DNA of 64,000 nucleotides, taken from positions 13,131,553 through 13,195,552 of the forward strand of contig JASFXZ010000009.1 of NCBI GenBank assembly GCA_032209605.1. Direction: 5' to 3'. The notes beneath the pieces were generated by a model. That model saw nothing but the letters and a program-made list of their open reading frames with translations, was not told the origin of the DNA and ran no database searches. This document shows, piece after piece, positions 18,149 through 31,707 of this stretch; position 1 is the stretch's first letter, and each line of letters opens with the position of its first letter. Source of the stretch: Mactromeris polynyma. Its lineage: Eukaryota; Mollusca; Bivalvia; Venerida; Mactridae. A program made the position numbers and the translations under genes.

Positions 18149-19323
18149 TGTTACGCCCTCGGTATGTGTGCGAAAGTGTCGTTGTGTGAGTGCTGATACA
18201 CGAACTGGTGTGAACTACTGAGTTGGAATACTGTTAGATAACCGTTGGACTTCCGGTTAAAGATCTATACTAGTATGTAAATAAATAGAACTCAAGCCAT
18301 GAAAACTAAAACAAAGACTATGAGATTCGTTTCAAAGAGTTTTACTCTCTATTAATATTGGTATCTATAGATAACTAACTAGTACACATCTAAACAACAA
18401 ACAAACTAGTCGGCGCATCCACTAAGTCACATATAATAAAATGAGTTTAGAGATTGTTACTACAGTGTTATTATTACTTGAGGTATCAAAAATATGAGAT
18501 AATGTATAGAAGTTGTTTAATGAGTTACTTAAAATAAGATTTGAAAATGCACCTTTAAAGGAAAAAATAGACAAACGGTCTCTGAGAAACAAAAGTATTG
18601 GAAGTCCCCGAATGACGGGCAGTGGAGCTTATATACTCCTAAGATATCCACAGTCCACAGTGTGGGTCGTGGCAAAAAGAACGTCAGGTGCTTGTTACAA
18701 AAATAAACAATAATACAGGCCTTAACGTATAAACTACTATTAAACAATATAAATTAAACATCAAATAACCTCATAAGGCCTTTTCCGGGCACTCTTCAAA
18801 GAAAACATCTTAACAGGTACTGATAAAATATCGAAACAGCGGTGCAGTAGACTGTGGTGGTTGCTAAGTAACCATCACAGTGAAAATCCAACATGGCTGA
18901 CAAATACATGTTCTGCACGATGCAAGATACTAATAGGACTAAAGTTGATGATACAACAATACATTGGATACTATAGGCTTATAGAAACGTGCATTTAACA
19001 AATAGTGAGTGCTTTCAACATGAAATTATAAACTGAGCGTTGCAAACAGTCAACTAGAAAGGATAAATTGTGACAAGTCGCGGAAACATGTTACATAACG
19101 TAACGAAAATAGAATCAAATGATGTAATAGATAAAAGCTGGCACATTATGTAACGTTGTGTTGCTGTCTTGTCAAATAAAACCAAGTCAGCAACCAACTT
19201 CATGTACTGTCGTCAGCAGTAGCTACAAAGTGTAAAAGTAAACAAGAAGCTTATCAAGATGGGAGCAAGTGAAGGATGAATGTACCATACTCCCAAGGTT
19301 CAGGTAAATTCTAGAACATTACA
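18149..19323 (-). mobile_element. Candidate LTR of a second, degraded retrotransposon
   Basis: On the minus strand a sequence starting TGTAATGTTCTAG directly follows a purine run, AAAACTGGGGGG plus TAA (plus 19324..19338). It ends at GGGCGTAACA (18149), giving TG...CA ends 1,175 bp apart. A TATA box (GTATATAAGC on the minus strand, near 18635) lies inside. There is no partner LTR in the window and no target duplication, so this would be the 3' end of a truncated element. Confidence 0.4.
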
Positions 19324-19338
19324 TTACCCCCCAGTTTT

Positions 19339-21323
19339 CCATGGCAAAACTCCTGTTGCCAGACCATTAACGCTAACAATATCGGGTTAGCTAGGATACT
19401 CACTGGGGTTACTCCTGTAGCTTCGTCATATGCTTTTTTTTACATTTGTTAAAAGAACATGACTGTGCAAATGCAAAATACTATACATTATTGTTGATTC
19501 TTGCTAGCAAACAAAACATCGTTCCTTACAAAATCATATCCCTAATTATTTCTCAGGCGATTGTAGATTTGAAGTGCAGATGTTCAATGTGTTTCAGAAA
19601 ATGTATGCTCATTTTGATTCCAACAATAAGGCCTGGCATATTTTATTTCCAAATATATCAGGGAATACTAATATACAAGTAAAATGCTCAATAACTACAT
19701 AAAACATATCGGAAAGTATCGGATCAGAAGACCAACCTCTCAGAATCCTTCTCCTATTCCAGCAATTATGGTCGTTATTTACATAACATAAGCTAGTTAC
19801 GTAGCATGATGGGTACTTCGCTTACTTTATGTCCCTCTGGGTTTGGCAAAGGTTTTACAATCTGTATTGGCTCCTTACAGCATATTGTTGAAAAACAGTC
19901 TGTCTGATTTATGCTACGAATAATCGGTTTACATGTACACTATGTATGGTCGGCGAATGAAACATATTCAATAAGTTTATATACAGTATCAGACATTGAT
20001 ACAGAAGTCGAGCAGGAATGTCCACAGCCAGCCCAACACATCGAGAAGACATAAACATATAAATATATAAACAAATGCAACCTGGCCACTTGAGAGAAAC
20101 AACAGAAATGACTGATACAAAATTTGAGCTGCGCTTGTCACACCCTATATACATGAATATGCGCCGTTAGCTCCCTTGCTAAAATTGGATCTGTATACGG
20201 AACACATTTAACTCTACGAATAAAGCTCCAAATAATTGCTACAATGTTATTTAACATAGTCCAGACCCGCATTCTACGTTCAGTAATGTGTGTGAAGTTG
20301 TCTCTGACATCGGCTATCGAAATTCATATTTGTATATTTCAACACTCCTTGTTGTAAATACATGTAAAATGTAACACGCATTTAAAGTACATGTATATAT
20401 ATATCAGGGCATCGTTTTCACAATATTTTCGTAGACGACTTTTTCAGCGTTTACTTAACTATTTAATTGTAGGAATGTATATATATGTTCAATTCAGACC
20501 AGCGCATTTATTTATTATTTATTTTCATTGTAAATTTAGGCATGCTCCATATTGTGAGCTAATTAAGTTTAATATTGACATTATGCTCTTCCGTAAATAC
20601 CTTGGCCCATTGTGTTGTTGTTATTATGTACATTATGTTGCTATAGAACATGTTATGTTTTAATGCAATACACTATTAGTATGGTATTGTTGTAGTGAAA
20701 AATTGCCACAGGTGTGGTGGTAGACTGCAATCATATTGCAGCGGGATCGAAGATTGGATCTCAGACTGCAATGTTATTTGTACCATATCACAGATAATTT
20801 CGGATCAGTACATAGTGACGTCACATGTGACGGTTTCTTGAAATGACGTCACATTAAGAAGAGGATCGCGCTCATATAGGGAGCTCCTTTTTAGCTCCTC
20901 CGTACATAGTTCACCAATGAGATACATACGAATACGTGTTACTGAGAAGCAATGTTCGATAGGAGCTATGTAGGATGTAACGGCGCCTCTCTGACGACTG
21001 CGAACTGACAGCATTGCGACTATCTGTGACATTCTAGTATTTGAGAAAGATACGCGGAGCAAGTTATGATTATTAATTTTTTGAAATTAATAAACACGAG
21101 CTTCAAGATCGTGCAAATACACTTGACTAGGCCATCGATCATTGAGTTTGTATTATGGTTGATTTTGTAATCTGATATAAAAACAAAATTTAGAGGCAAA
21201 CTCCTTATCGGATTTCCAGAAAATATCAAATTATATCAATCTAACAATTTTAGATTTGTATGAGGCGTGTTTCAAATTTCCCATTACACCCTAGAACACT
21301 TGACACGTGATTCTGCAGACACC
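19339..21323. other. AT-rich stretch, possible remnant of retroelement interior
   Basis: The first 100 bases could be interior sequence of the degraded element to the left. Beyond that only ORFs under 95 codons with no recognisable motif. Confidence 0.4.
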
Positions 21324-22211
21324 GAACATAACTGCACAATATATCGTCCCTTGGTGATATAACGATTAAATATACAAACGCTCGTACGGTTCAAATAGAA
21401 CATAACTGCACAATAGATCGTCCCTTGGTGATATAACGATTAAATATACAAACGCTCGTACTGTTCAAATAGAACATAACTGCACAACAAATCGTCCCTT
21501 GGTGATATAACAATTAAATATACAAACGCTCGTTCGGTTCAAATAGAACATAACTGCACAATAGATCGTCCCTTGGTGATATAACGACTAAATATACAAA
21601 CGCTCGTACGGTTCAAATAGAACATAACTGCACAATAGATCGTCCCTTGGTGATATAACAACTAAATATACAAACGCTCGTACGGTTCAAATAGAACATA
21701 ACTGCACAACAGATCGTCCCTTGGTGATATAACGATTAAATATACAAACGCTCGTACGGTTCAAATAGAACATAACTGCACAATAGATCGGCCCTTGGTG
21801 ATATAACGATTAAATATACAAACGCTCGTACGGTTCAAATAGAACATAACTGCACAATAGATCGTCCCTTGATGATATAACGATTAAATATACAAACGCT
21901 CGTACGGTTCAAATAGAACATAACTGCACAATAGATCGTCCCTTGGTGATATAACGATTAAATATACAAACGCTCGTACGGTTCAAATAGAACATAACTG
22001 CACAATAGATCGTCCCTTGGTGATATAACGATTAAATATATAAACGCTCGTACGGTTCAAATAGAACATAACTGCACAATAGATCGTCCCTTGGTGATAT
22101 AACGATTAAATATACAAACGCTCGTACGGTTCAAATAGAACATAACTGCACAATAGATCGTCCCTTGGTGATATAACGATTAAATATACAAACGCTCGTA
22201 CGGTTCAAATA
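21324..22211. repeat. 74-bp tandem array, 12 units
   Basis: The unit begins gaacataactgcacaatag and continues with 'cccttggtgatataacg' and 'aaacgctcgtacgg'. Successive starts at 21324, 21398 and 21472 fix the period at 74, and 12 units fill the interval. Units differ by only a few substitutions. Confidence 0.95.
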
Positions 22212-22293
22212 GACGCCTCTGTATGAGCTACAATCTTTTGTTTTGCTTATAATAAAGAAAGAAATACAACACAATCAATCAGTTAGTTTTCTA

Positions 22294-22490
22294 CGGTGGT
22301 ATAGAGATGGCATGTGTAAATCTTTTTTTATCTCGTAGCCACTGCTTTCTAACTAGATCCCACGACATATTATCTCGTTCTCACGACTTAGTATGACGTG
22401 GCCACGACTTCACTATCACGTTCCCACGACATAGCTATGTCGTGGCCACGCGATAAAAAGAATTTCACAAATGTCACCTCTATGTCACCG
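22294..22490. mobile_element. TIR element, short copy (same family as 59362..60050)
   Basis: The ends match as inverted repeats of about 38 bp with mismatches: cggtg-tatagagatgg on the left and the complement of cacctctatgtcaccg on the right. Both are flanked by TA. The interior carries palindromic words such as 'gtcgtggccacg' and 'cccacgac'. Confidence 0.7.
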
Positions 22491-22492
22491 TA

Positions 22493-23564
22493 GTTTTTCG
22501 ATCAGCATACGAAAGAGAGAATAAGTTGCTAAGGGGCTCAATGAATGGTCTAATAAAAGACAGTCACAATGTACAAACGCTAGTACAAATTATGAACATG
22601 GAACTATACTATACAAGTAATGGTTTCACATACAGTGTGCAAGAGAAGAACAGGCGATCTTATACATCATATATAGGTTAGACCACATTCGATTTAGATT
22701 GATTAAACAAACATTATTTTGAATGACAAATTAGCTAGTAACATGTACGTTGAAAAGTGTCGTGGTAATGATGCAGATTGATGTGACAGTGAGTATGTTG
22801 GGTTTGTATGAAAATGTCACAACATAAAAACATTCTGATTTAGATGGGAATAAATATTTATTCGATGCTTGCATGTTTAAATGCGTTATATCGTCTCTTT
22901 CTAATTCAGCATTTTGTCTGCTTGTAGTGTCTTAAACCTTAATGGGAATACTTATTTCATTAAGCCGGAAGTTAAAGCAAACCTGGCAATTCCTTCATTG
23001 CAGCCACCGAGCTGTTTTTACAGGCTTCAAGTAAAAGGGAATTAAATATATTTTTGTGTTGTAAACAAGACACGTATCTTGTGTGGCGCTAATGACTGTA
23101 ATGAAGTGAGAATAAAGTTGACTTTATGGCCATCATTGAAGCGACGTTTCTAATTAATCAATGAAATAACATATTTGTTATTAGCCTTAAGGAAGGTGTT
23201 TATTGTGTATAGTTGTTTTAATTCAGAATTTAGACATGCAAATGAGTAATGGATAATTAAAATTGCAAACTTATTAATGAATCAGTCTTTATACTAGAGT
23301 ACATCTCTTCCTTCTTTATTGTATAGCATACCATTAGCAGGGGCGATTACAAGATTAACGGTTAAGGTAAACTATAGATGGTGTTCCAATATATGACGTT
23401 TGGTTGGTAATAGTGAGATTTCCCGCGGTCAGTCAATGGTCATTGTGTCCTTTCTGTGTCAATAGGTCAAATGAAAAGGTCACACTAACATTGAGACCGT
23501 AAACGCTATGGTACGTTATTTCTTACATTCGACAAGGTTATTGGAACGTAATTATGTGATTCTC
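22493..23564. other. AT-rich stretch, nothing recognised
   Basis: No ORF of note and no repeat match that I could see. Confidence 0.45.
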
Positions 23565-23569
23565 CATGC

Positions 23570-23880
23570 GCTGTTCCTTACTTGATGTAATATTTATGTC
23601 CTTTTCTCCCCCTCGTCCCTCGTCTAAGTTAACTGACTTCCTTGGCTTGTTCCGTGATGTATTCTTTCCATGAAACCTTTACTGCTTGTCGTCCTCTGAA
23701 ATTCTCCAAAGATGTTGTTGATGGTCGGCCAGACACTTTCTTGCACCGCTATTCTCATACCTGTTCACCCTTGCACCTCCTCATTCACTAATGTTTAAGG
23801 AATGTTGTTTCCGTCGAGTCTGTGAGGGGAGGCAATGCATTATGTATGTGGTGTTCCTTGCAACAATCTAATATCTCTTA
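23570..23880 (+). repeat. Dispersed repeat, family 1, plus copy
   Basis: Shares ordered blocks with the reverse complement of 24702..25020: 'ttacttgat', 'cttggcttgt', 'tggtcggccagac', 'gttcc-tgcaacaa' and a terminal 'atctctta'. Roughly 300 bp, diverged; probably a SINE-like or non-autonomous element. Confidence 0.55.
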
Positions 23881-24701
23881 TACGAATTGCTCCGAATTGG
23901 TCGCTTTTAAATGAAATTATTAATATCTTAATAATTATTATGTACATGTACCAGGCGCCATGACACATATGGGCTGCAACAAACACCCTATACGTTGTTT
24001 TCCACATGCTGGATATAGTGTTTCGTTTTGTAAATACTTCGGGTCTTATATACACTAAATACGAGTAGTGACGCGCTTATTTGTATTGCAAGGAAACTCG
24101 GGTTAATATATAAGCTGCCCTTAATTTGTTGGACTAGATCTTGGAAAAAACAGAATTACTTCATTAATCCATATTTCGGAAATAAAAGCCGGTTGTCAGA
24201 CGTATTGTATAATACAAGACATCGAGCAGCAAGTGCTAATGACAATCTGTAGCGACGAATATAACCAAATTACAATCGGAGGAAATTGTCATTCACGTGG
24301 ATCAATATCATTTTGGAATAAAAAGAAAATTACTAACGCTATTGACACTTGATCAAGACACAAATGGTCGTATGTATGCTGTCTGAATGTCTTATACTCG
24401 TGGGGAATAATTATAGGGTTTAATGCCCGGGACAAACTTTTGTATGAATTCCGTCTTCACTTCTAATTTGCTGTACATAACGGTGTAAGTTTTAATATGA
24501 TTGGCGCTTAAATAACACAACATAATTCTCGAAACCTTTCTTTAATCAGTCATTGTCATCCGTATAATGAGATGCCTTATAAGTTACAATTATTATAATT
24601 TGATTATATAATATTAGATCATCACCGATAAGTGTGATGGAGAAGCACTGGAAAGGCTACATTAACAAACATAAATCTAAACACCTTCCCTCAGGGCGAA
24701 A

Positions 24702-25020
24702 ACTAAAATAAGAGAGATAAAGTTGTTACAGGGAACGTCACATGCACAAGACAATGCCCCCCGACAGAGACTCCAGGGAAACAGCAGTCTACAAAACACA
24801 GGGGACTAATGAGGCACTTGGGTAAACCTGTGATGTAAGTGGGGAGCAGGGAATTTGTCTGGCCAACCATCAAAAACAACCATGGACCATTAGTGGGACA
24901 ACAAGGGAGGGGGGGTTGAATGGATAGCAAACAAGCCAAGCAAGTCAGTAATCTAAGGGCGAAAGGCGTTGGGGAAGAATAAAAAAGTGAATAGTAAATC
25001 AAGTAATGGAACTGCATATG
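24702..25020 (-). repeat. Dispersed repeat, family 1, minus copy
   Basis: Inverted relative to 23570..23880, which lies only about 0.8 kb away. Its end segment (agagagataaagttgttaca) also appears, diverged, at 46495..46560 and 53655..53750. The 104-codon minus frame here is contained in the repeat and is not a convincing gene. Confidence 0.55.
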
Positions 25021-25022
25021 GG

Positions 25023-26685
25023 GAAGGGAAGTTAATATACGAATCAGTCTGGAGGGAATGTGAAGCGGATATAAATAAGTTTACGAAGGCGGGAATTACA
25101 CCAACTATTAGCAACATCTTTCAAAAGTAGGTTTATATACTAAACACTTAGGTGAGTAGGAGTATAATAGGAACCATGTAAACATAAACAAAAGGTGCAT
25201 GTATTACACATCAAATACCATTGTATCACTCATTATAGAAGTGTTCAGAGCTACAGGTATCTTAGATGTAAACACTAGAGATATACAAACGTTTACCTTT
25301 AACTTGAATGTTCGTTTACATTTACCTACTTGGTACAGACCTCGTACTCTCTAAGAAATATACTAATCACAACCCACCCATAGTTGTGAGTATATGTTAT
25401 ACTGTAAACTGGTGGAAAATCTACCCCAGTCAAGTTACCCCGGGGGTTATCTGAACCCGGTTTTATATTACAAAATCGCAGATGAGAGTTACCCTATCGC
25501 TGATTGATCAAGATTAATGTATTCCAATGATTTCAAGTCATGATAAATTGATGGAATAAAACTTGTGAAACACGTAAGATTTAAAGCTAGTTTCAAACTG
25601 CAAAATATCTCCGTAAGATATCAATTACTACTACATAAAAGCTCTCATACACTGCTTCATATTGTATGAACTATTAATTAAAGATTAAATCAAAAGGAAG
25701 AATAAAACAAAACAAATAAATCCAGGATCATATTTAACGAAAGGATACATTGATATCATTGTCAAGCTAAACCTTAGGTTAACCCGAAAGGGAGTATATA
25801 TAACCCCTAGCTTATTAGCTAAATACTACGAAACACATGGTTTAAAGCTTGCTTCAATTCCGTAAATTAGTGTACTTTATCATTCTGAGTTTTCGAATGC
25901 AGTACTATATTTCTCTTTATATATTAACACATTAAACAGCCCTTTTATGGCAAATTTGGGGCCGATGTTTCCCACAAGAAAAAAGTGTATATTAGTTTCC
26001 CTATATAGAAGAAATAATGAAGTTGAATGTCACCACCGGTCTTTCGTAATAAATACATCGACTTCCTTATTGATATTACTTTTAAGAATGCAATGGATTT
26101 AAAACCGATGAAATGCTACTGAATCAATGACAATTATTTCCACTGCAAGTGATTCATTTCCAATTGAAAGCAATGATATATCTTTATATGAAACAAATAT
26201 CAGATTTAAAATTCTTAGTCGCAAATTCTGATTGACATATTTTACGACATTCACGGAGTATTGCAATTTACTGATAGCAACAGTCGAGTAAATGCGTCGA
26301 TTTCATAGAAAATTTGAGATGAAATGGACTGCTTCACTAACGAATTATTTGAAATATAATTTTGAAAAATTATTACACGAAGCTGAATAAATCTGATTAT
26401 AAAATGCTGACAAATCGGAGTATTACAGCTTCAGTAATATGATATTCATGCATTAGCATTTTCGTGCACTGAATATTATTTATTACTGCTTTAAACTACG
26501 AATGGGGCTGTTCACTGTGCACTAAAATGCTTGCACTGTTTCCGCTTAAGCAATCAGCATTATTGATGTTTCAATTTAAATATGATTGATTTGATGCATG
26601 CAATACATGTATAAATTATGTTTTAAGCTTAACTGACTGAACGGTATGAATACTTGTTAGCAAAATGTTATATTGTAGTTGTATA
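25023..26685. other. AT-rich stretch, nothing recognised
   Basis: Very AT-rich, with frequent stops in all frames. Confidence 0.45.
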
Positions 26686-26689
26686 TACA

Positions 26690-26985
26690 ATGTTGAAACA
26701 AGAAATATCTTGAAAAAAGATGAATGGCGTAGATAGAATGATGTCTTCCGGTAAGTTAAATGAAATAATGCTTTTGGAACATGTTGAAAAATAAATCCTT
26801 ACAAAACATTAACTCAGATCTATATTATATACTTTAATCATGTACCTGTCTTATACATGCTTAAACATAATAACTACTTCCGGCAAAATTCGAACTGTTA
26901 ACGAACGCAAATCTTACGAAAACCCCGTTTGGTGCCTCTTGGATGAACGAAAACCCCGTTTGGTGCCTCTTGTGTGAAACTATGA
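26690..26985 (+). repeat. Dispersed repeat, family 2, copy 1
   Basis: Begins 'gaaacaagaaatatctt', contains 'ggcgtagatagaatgatgtc' and 'tcatgtacctgtcttat', and ends with two nearly adjacent copies of 'ccccgtttggtgcctcttg'. The same order of blocks appears at 35092..35332 and inverted at 45711..46015. Confidence 0.75.
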
Positions 26986-27912
26986 TGGGTCAGATTTTAT
27001 AAAGCCCGCTTTGATTGCAACATTTGGTTAGTCAAAAATGTAAGTCTAAATCAATGTTATATAGCTACGCCGAAAAACGTAATTCCTACAGGGAATGACA
27101 TTCAGAATATCACACCTTCGCCAACGTATACTAAGATTTCTCGACATTTGGCTCAGACAATAATGGATATGTCAATGTGAAACCATATTGTTCATTTCGA
27201 AGCATCGATCCGTATGTAATGACTGGTGTCTTTGTATTGCAATTCAAGTATATATCATACGGCATGTCAATCAGTTCTGTTATGATTAGAACTTTATCAG
27301 ACAAAAGATAAACAAGAGAGAACGAAAAGAGAAATAGCTCAGTAATTGTGTTTCCGACATCGAAATTATCTGTACCTAGGGGAATAATGTACTGTTCCTA
27401 TATACGCAGCTCGTATTAGCAATAGTTTCCCTTCGTATATTTACTGAATACAGTCTGTAAGTACATACTATGTTCTATTTACCAACACTTTAAAACGAGA
27501 AACATTCAAAGTGACAACAAATGCAGAGTGAGACAGACATAATTTGTGCAGGTAGATCTAGACAAAAGGAATGAGGCAAACTAGGGAGGGGATACAAAAC
27601 TATACCCAAATGGAGTTTGCGAAGTAAGGCCTCGGTCTATGTTGTGAAACGTAATATTGAAAATCTGACTCATCGTGATGTACTGAAATACTGTCCATCA
27701 TCTTGGGATTTGCTCATTAAATATTATATTATTGTGGGTGTACAGCTTGATTTAGAAGCGCTATTAACTATTGTGGAAGGATATTGGAATTCCAGAGTTT
27801 TGTGGGAATGTCAACCTGCATTGTTCTGTGTAAGAGTTGTGAGAAACTGAAACAAAGATGCAGCACATTATTCAAATTACAAATTACTCAACATTAAGTC
27901 TGAAACAAAATG

Positions 27913-29544
27913 CACCCGAAACTGTACTAGCCACATTGTACTCTAACACCCGAAACTGTACTAGCCACATTGTACTCTAACACCCGAAACTGTACTAGCC
28001 ACATTGTACTCTAACACCCGAAACTGTACTAGCCACATTGTACTCTAACACCCGAAACTGTACTAGCCACATTGTACTCTAACACCCGAAACTGTACTAG
28101 CCACATTGTACTCTAACACCCGAAACTGTACTAGCCACATTGTACTCTAAAACCCGAAACTGTACTAGCCACATTGTACTCTAACACCCGAAACTGTACT
28201 AGCCACATTGTACTCTAACACCCGAAACTGTACTAGCCACATTGTACTCTAACACCCGAAACTGTACTAGTCACATTGTACTCTAACACCCGAAACTGTA
28301 CTAGCCACATTGTACTCTAACACCCGAAACTGTACTAGCCACACTGTACTCTAACACCCGAAACTGTACTAGCCACATTGTACTCTAACACCCGAAACTG
28401 TACTAGCCACATTGTACTCTAACACCCGAAACTGTACTAGCCACATTGTACTCTAACACCCGAAACTGTACTAGCCACATTGTACTCTAACACCCGAAAC
28501 TGTACTAGCCACACTGTACTCTAACACCCGAAACTGTACTAGCCACATTGTACTCTAACACCCGAAACTGTACTAGCCACATTGTACTCTAACACCCGAA
28601 ACTGTACTAGCCACATTGTACTCTAAAACCCGAAACTGTACTAGCCACATTGTACTCTAACACCCGAAACTGTACTAGCCACATTGTACTCTAACACCCG
28701 AAACTGTACTAGCCACATTGTACTCTAACACCCGAAACTGTACTAGCCACATTGTACTCTAACACCCGAAACTGTACTAGCCACATTGTACTCTAACACC
28801 CGAAACTGTACTAGCCACATTGTACTCTAACACCCGAAACTGTACTAGCCACATTGTACTCTAACACCCGAAACTGTACTAGCCACATTGTACTCTAACA
28901 CCCGAAACTGTACTAGCCACATTGTACTCTAAAACCCGAAACTGTACTAGCCACATTGTACTCTAACACCCGAAACTGTATTAGCCACATTGTACTCTAA
29001 CACCCGAAACTGTACTAGCCACATTGTACTCTAACACCCGAAACTGTACTAGTCACATTGTACTCTAACACCCGAAACTGTACTAGCCACATTGTACTCT
29101 AACACCCGAAACTGTACTAGCCACATTGTACTCTAACACCCGAAACTGTACTAGCCACATTGTACTCTAACACCCGAAACTGTACTAGCCACATTGTACT
29201 CTAACACCCGAAACTGTACTAGCCACATTGTACTCTAACACCCGAAACTGTACTAGCCACATTGTACTCTAACACCCGAAACTGTACTAGCCACATTGTA
29301 CTCTAACACCCGAAACTGTACTAGCCACATTGTACTCTAACACCCGAAACTGTACTAGCCACATTGTACTCTAACACCCGAAACTGTACTAGCCACATTG
29401 TACTCTAAAACCCGAAACTGTACTAGCCACATTGTACTCTAACACCCGAAACTGTACTAGCCACATTGTACTCTAACACCCGAAACTGTACTAGCCACAT
29501 TGTACTCTAACACCCGAAACTGTACTAGCCACATTGTACTCTAA
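27913..29544. repeat. 34-bp tandem array, about 48 units
   Basis: The unit reads cacccgaaactgtactagcc followed by acattgtactctaa. The period is 34 throughout and the units are nearly identical. A marker substitution (ctaaaaccc) sits at 28151, 28627, 28933 and 29409, spaced 14, 9 and 14 units. A second marker (agtcac) at 28271 and 29053 is also 782 bp (23 units) apart, so a 23-unit block was duplicated in tandem. Confidence 0.96.
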
Positions 29545-29604
29545 AACAAGCAAACATTATGTGTTCAGTGATATTTAGTTATATGCTCCCTCTTGAAAAT
29601 GACT

Positions 29605-29690
29605 TAACGCTTAAAGGTATGATCGGCTGATTTCTGATCTGAAGGTAGTGGGTTCGAGTCGCGTCATGACCGAGATTGAACACCTACATT
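29605..29690 (+). repeat. tRNA-like fragment, probable SINE head
   Basis: Contains a good pol III B-box-like string (gggttcgagtcgc near 29650), but no acceptor stem or anticodon arm folds convincingly. It is most likely a decayed tRNA-derived SINE, not a tRNA gene. Confidence 0.35.
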
Positions 29691-30993
29691 CGCAATCACA
29701 GAATTAAGCACAAGTACCTGCATCCCAACATACAGTTAAACAGAGTGATTATATAAAGTTGTTCTCAAAATCGATGGACAATAAATAGGTTTAAACTAAA
29801 AAAATAGTGCCGCTCAAAGCCATTGGTGATAATACTTGTCGAGAAGTTTTTATTGAGTTGACTTTTGTATGGTGAATTGCCTACGTCGCCATTATTTGAC
29901 CACAGCGTTTATACTAATTTAACCCGTCACAAATATTCGTGCTTCACGATTGAGTAATATGTGACACAGTGACTATTATCAAAAGTTCAAACAGATTATT
30001 CGCGCATGAAACACCTTATTTATTTAAACAAGTGTTGCACGAGATAAATCCGTGCATTATGTTGATTGAACCACTTGTCAATTGACCAATTTAGCTTCTG
30101 CTACATATATGCATTGAAACACCTAAAATGGCAATTCGTTCACAAATACACCAGTATGACAATAGATCGTTGCATATAATGCGTTTTACTCAAATTGATT
30201 TTTTGAATTACGTGTTGGCGTGTGTTTCATTCACCGTTTGTTATTTTTATAAATTTGTTATTACTTTTTTGTTTTTAGAAATAATTAATTATTCAAATGT
30301 TTTTAATATTGGCCAAGTGTAATATTTAGATTTGATGATTTTTTTTTCGCATGCGTTTGTATAAAGGAAACATTAATAAAAAGTGATATTCATTTTCTAT
30401 CATATAAAACATACACGAACGGTTACTGATACATGGCAACAATAATATCGATATACAAAACTGAATATATATTCTAGTATTATACATAAATGGTGGCGTC
30501 AGTAGTATGGTTACCTGAATTACATATAATCCAACAACTTATAACCATACTTAATCAAACAGGTGCATGTTAATGTATCATTTCTTATGTCATTTCGTAT
30601 CCTAATGATATGTGTAGGCACTGGTCTTTGTGGTCGTCTCTTTGTCCCTTCTTGACGTGTAAGTGCCATGATTGTATAACAACGCGACATATATATGTAC
30701 AATAAGCGCATTTTGATGCATGTCTGAATAGAAATTTGCCAATTCTTGAAGGATGAAAGGTTTCGTATGAAAGATAAATTGTTCATGCTTACAGTTCGTT
30801 GTATTTCATGGATATATAATCATGGTGTTTGAATCGTGATTCGGCCGAGGAAAAAGGGGTCAGGTGTAAAGAGCAATAGACTTATTGTACTTTTAAAGTG
30901 TATATACTATATAATGGATAAAGGGAGATAAATCGTGACAGTCTCCTGTGAGTGAGCGTAAAACATATTAAGAAGGAAGTTAGAACGAGTGGC
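29691..30993. other. AT-rich stretch, nothing recognised
   Basis: ORFs of 64 and 88 codons only, without motifs. Confidence 0.4.
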
Positions 30994-31205
30994 CAGCTAG
31001 GCCCGGAAGGCCTCCACTAAGCTGGCTGACTTCGCTTCTGTTTACAGCTGGGCCCGGAAGGCCTCAACTAAGCTGGCTGACTTCGCTTCTGTTTGTATCT
31101 GGGCCCGGAAGGCCTCAACTTTGCCGGCTGACTTCGCTTCTGTTTGCAGCTGGGCCCGGAACGCCTCAACTAAGCTCACTGACTTCTCTTCTGTTGGCAG
31201 CTGGT
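30994..31205. repeat. 51-bp GC-rich repeat, 4 units, coding-like
   Basis: 'gcccggaa' recurs at 31001, 31052, 31103 and 31154. The unit is 17 codons. The minus strand reads a 17-residue unit (core KSASLVEAFRAQ) through three units before an in-frame TAA; the plus strand is open from 31001 to about 31293 without an ATG. The island is GC-rich in AT-rich surroundings. It could be a decayed coding exon with heptad-like repeats or a simple minisatellite. Confidence 0.6.
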
Positions 31206-31707
31206 TCCATTCCCGGATCTTTTGTGGATGGCATGACTGCTGTCATTCAGGAGTACTTGTATATGGAACTTCATACCAATAGCAGTCGTTGGTTCTGCTG
31301 ATTCTATATTTTACAATGTAATATCTAGTGTATGCTTTGTAATTATGAAATAATTATCGATTAATATCTAAAATGTAATATTATTTTACAAGGTTACATA
31401 CCATTTGATATCCTTATCAATATTACATCATACCAGATTCTATTTTATTGTCAAACACATACTCTTGGGATTTGCATTACGTTTTGTTCACAAGCTTTTT
31501 TTTGTGTTGACATTATCACAACATGTGCATTACATATATTATAAACAATATGTTGTCTTGGGATGGTGGCCTTTATCAAATTCCTATGAACCTTTATTCA
31601 ATGGTTGATGATACAATTCATCAATACATGTGTACTACTCAATATTTCATTATAGTACTGTTAAATTTGTTTTGCAGTCCTATGTTGTCAACTTAACCAA
31701 ACATGCC

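Noticed and set aside
27913..29544. CRISPR-like array
   Set aside because: The period is a contiguous 34-bp repeat with no unique spacers, in a eukaryotic context: a minisatellite.
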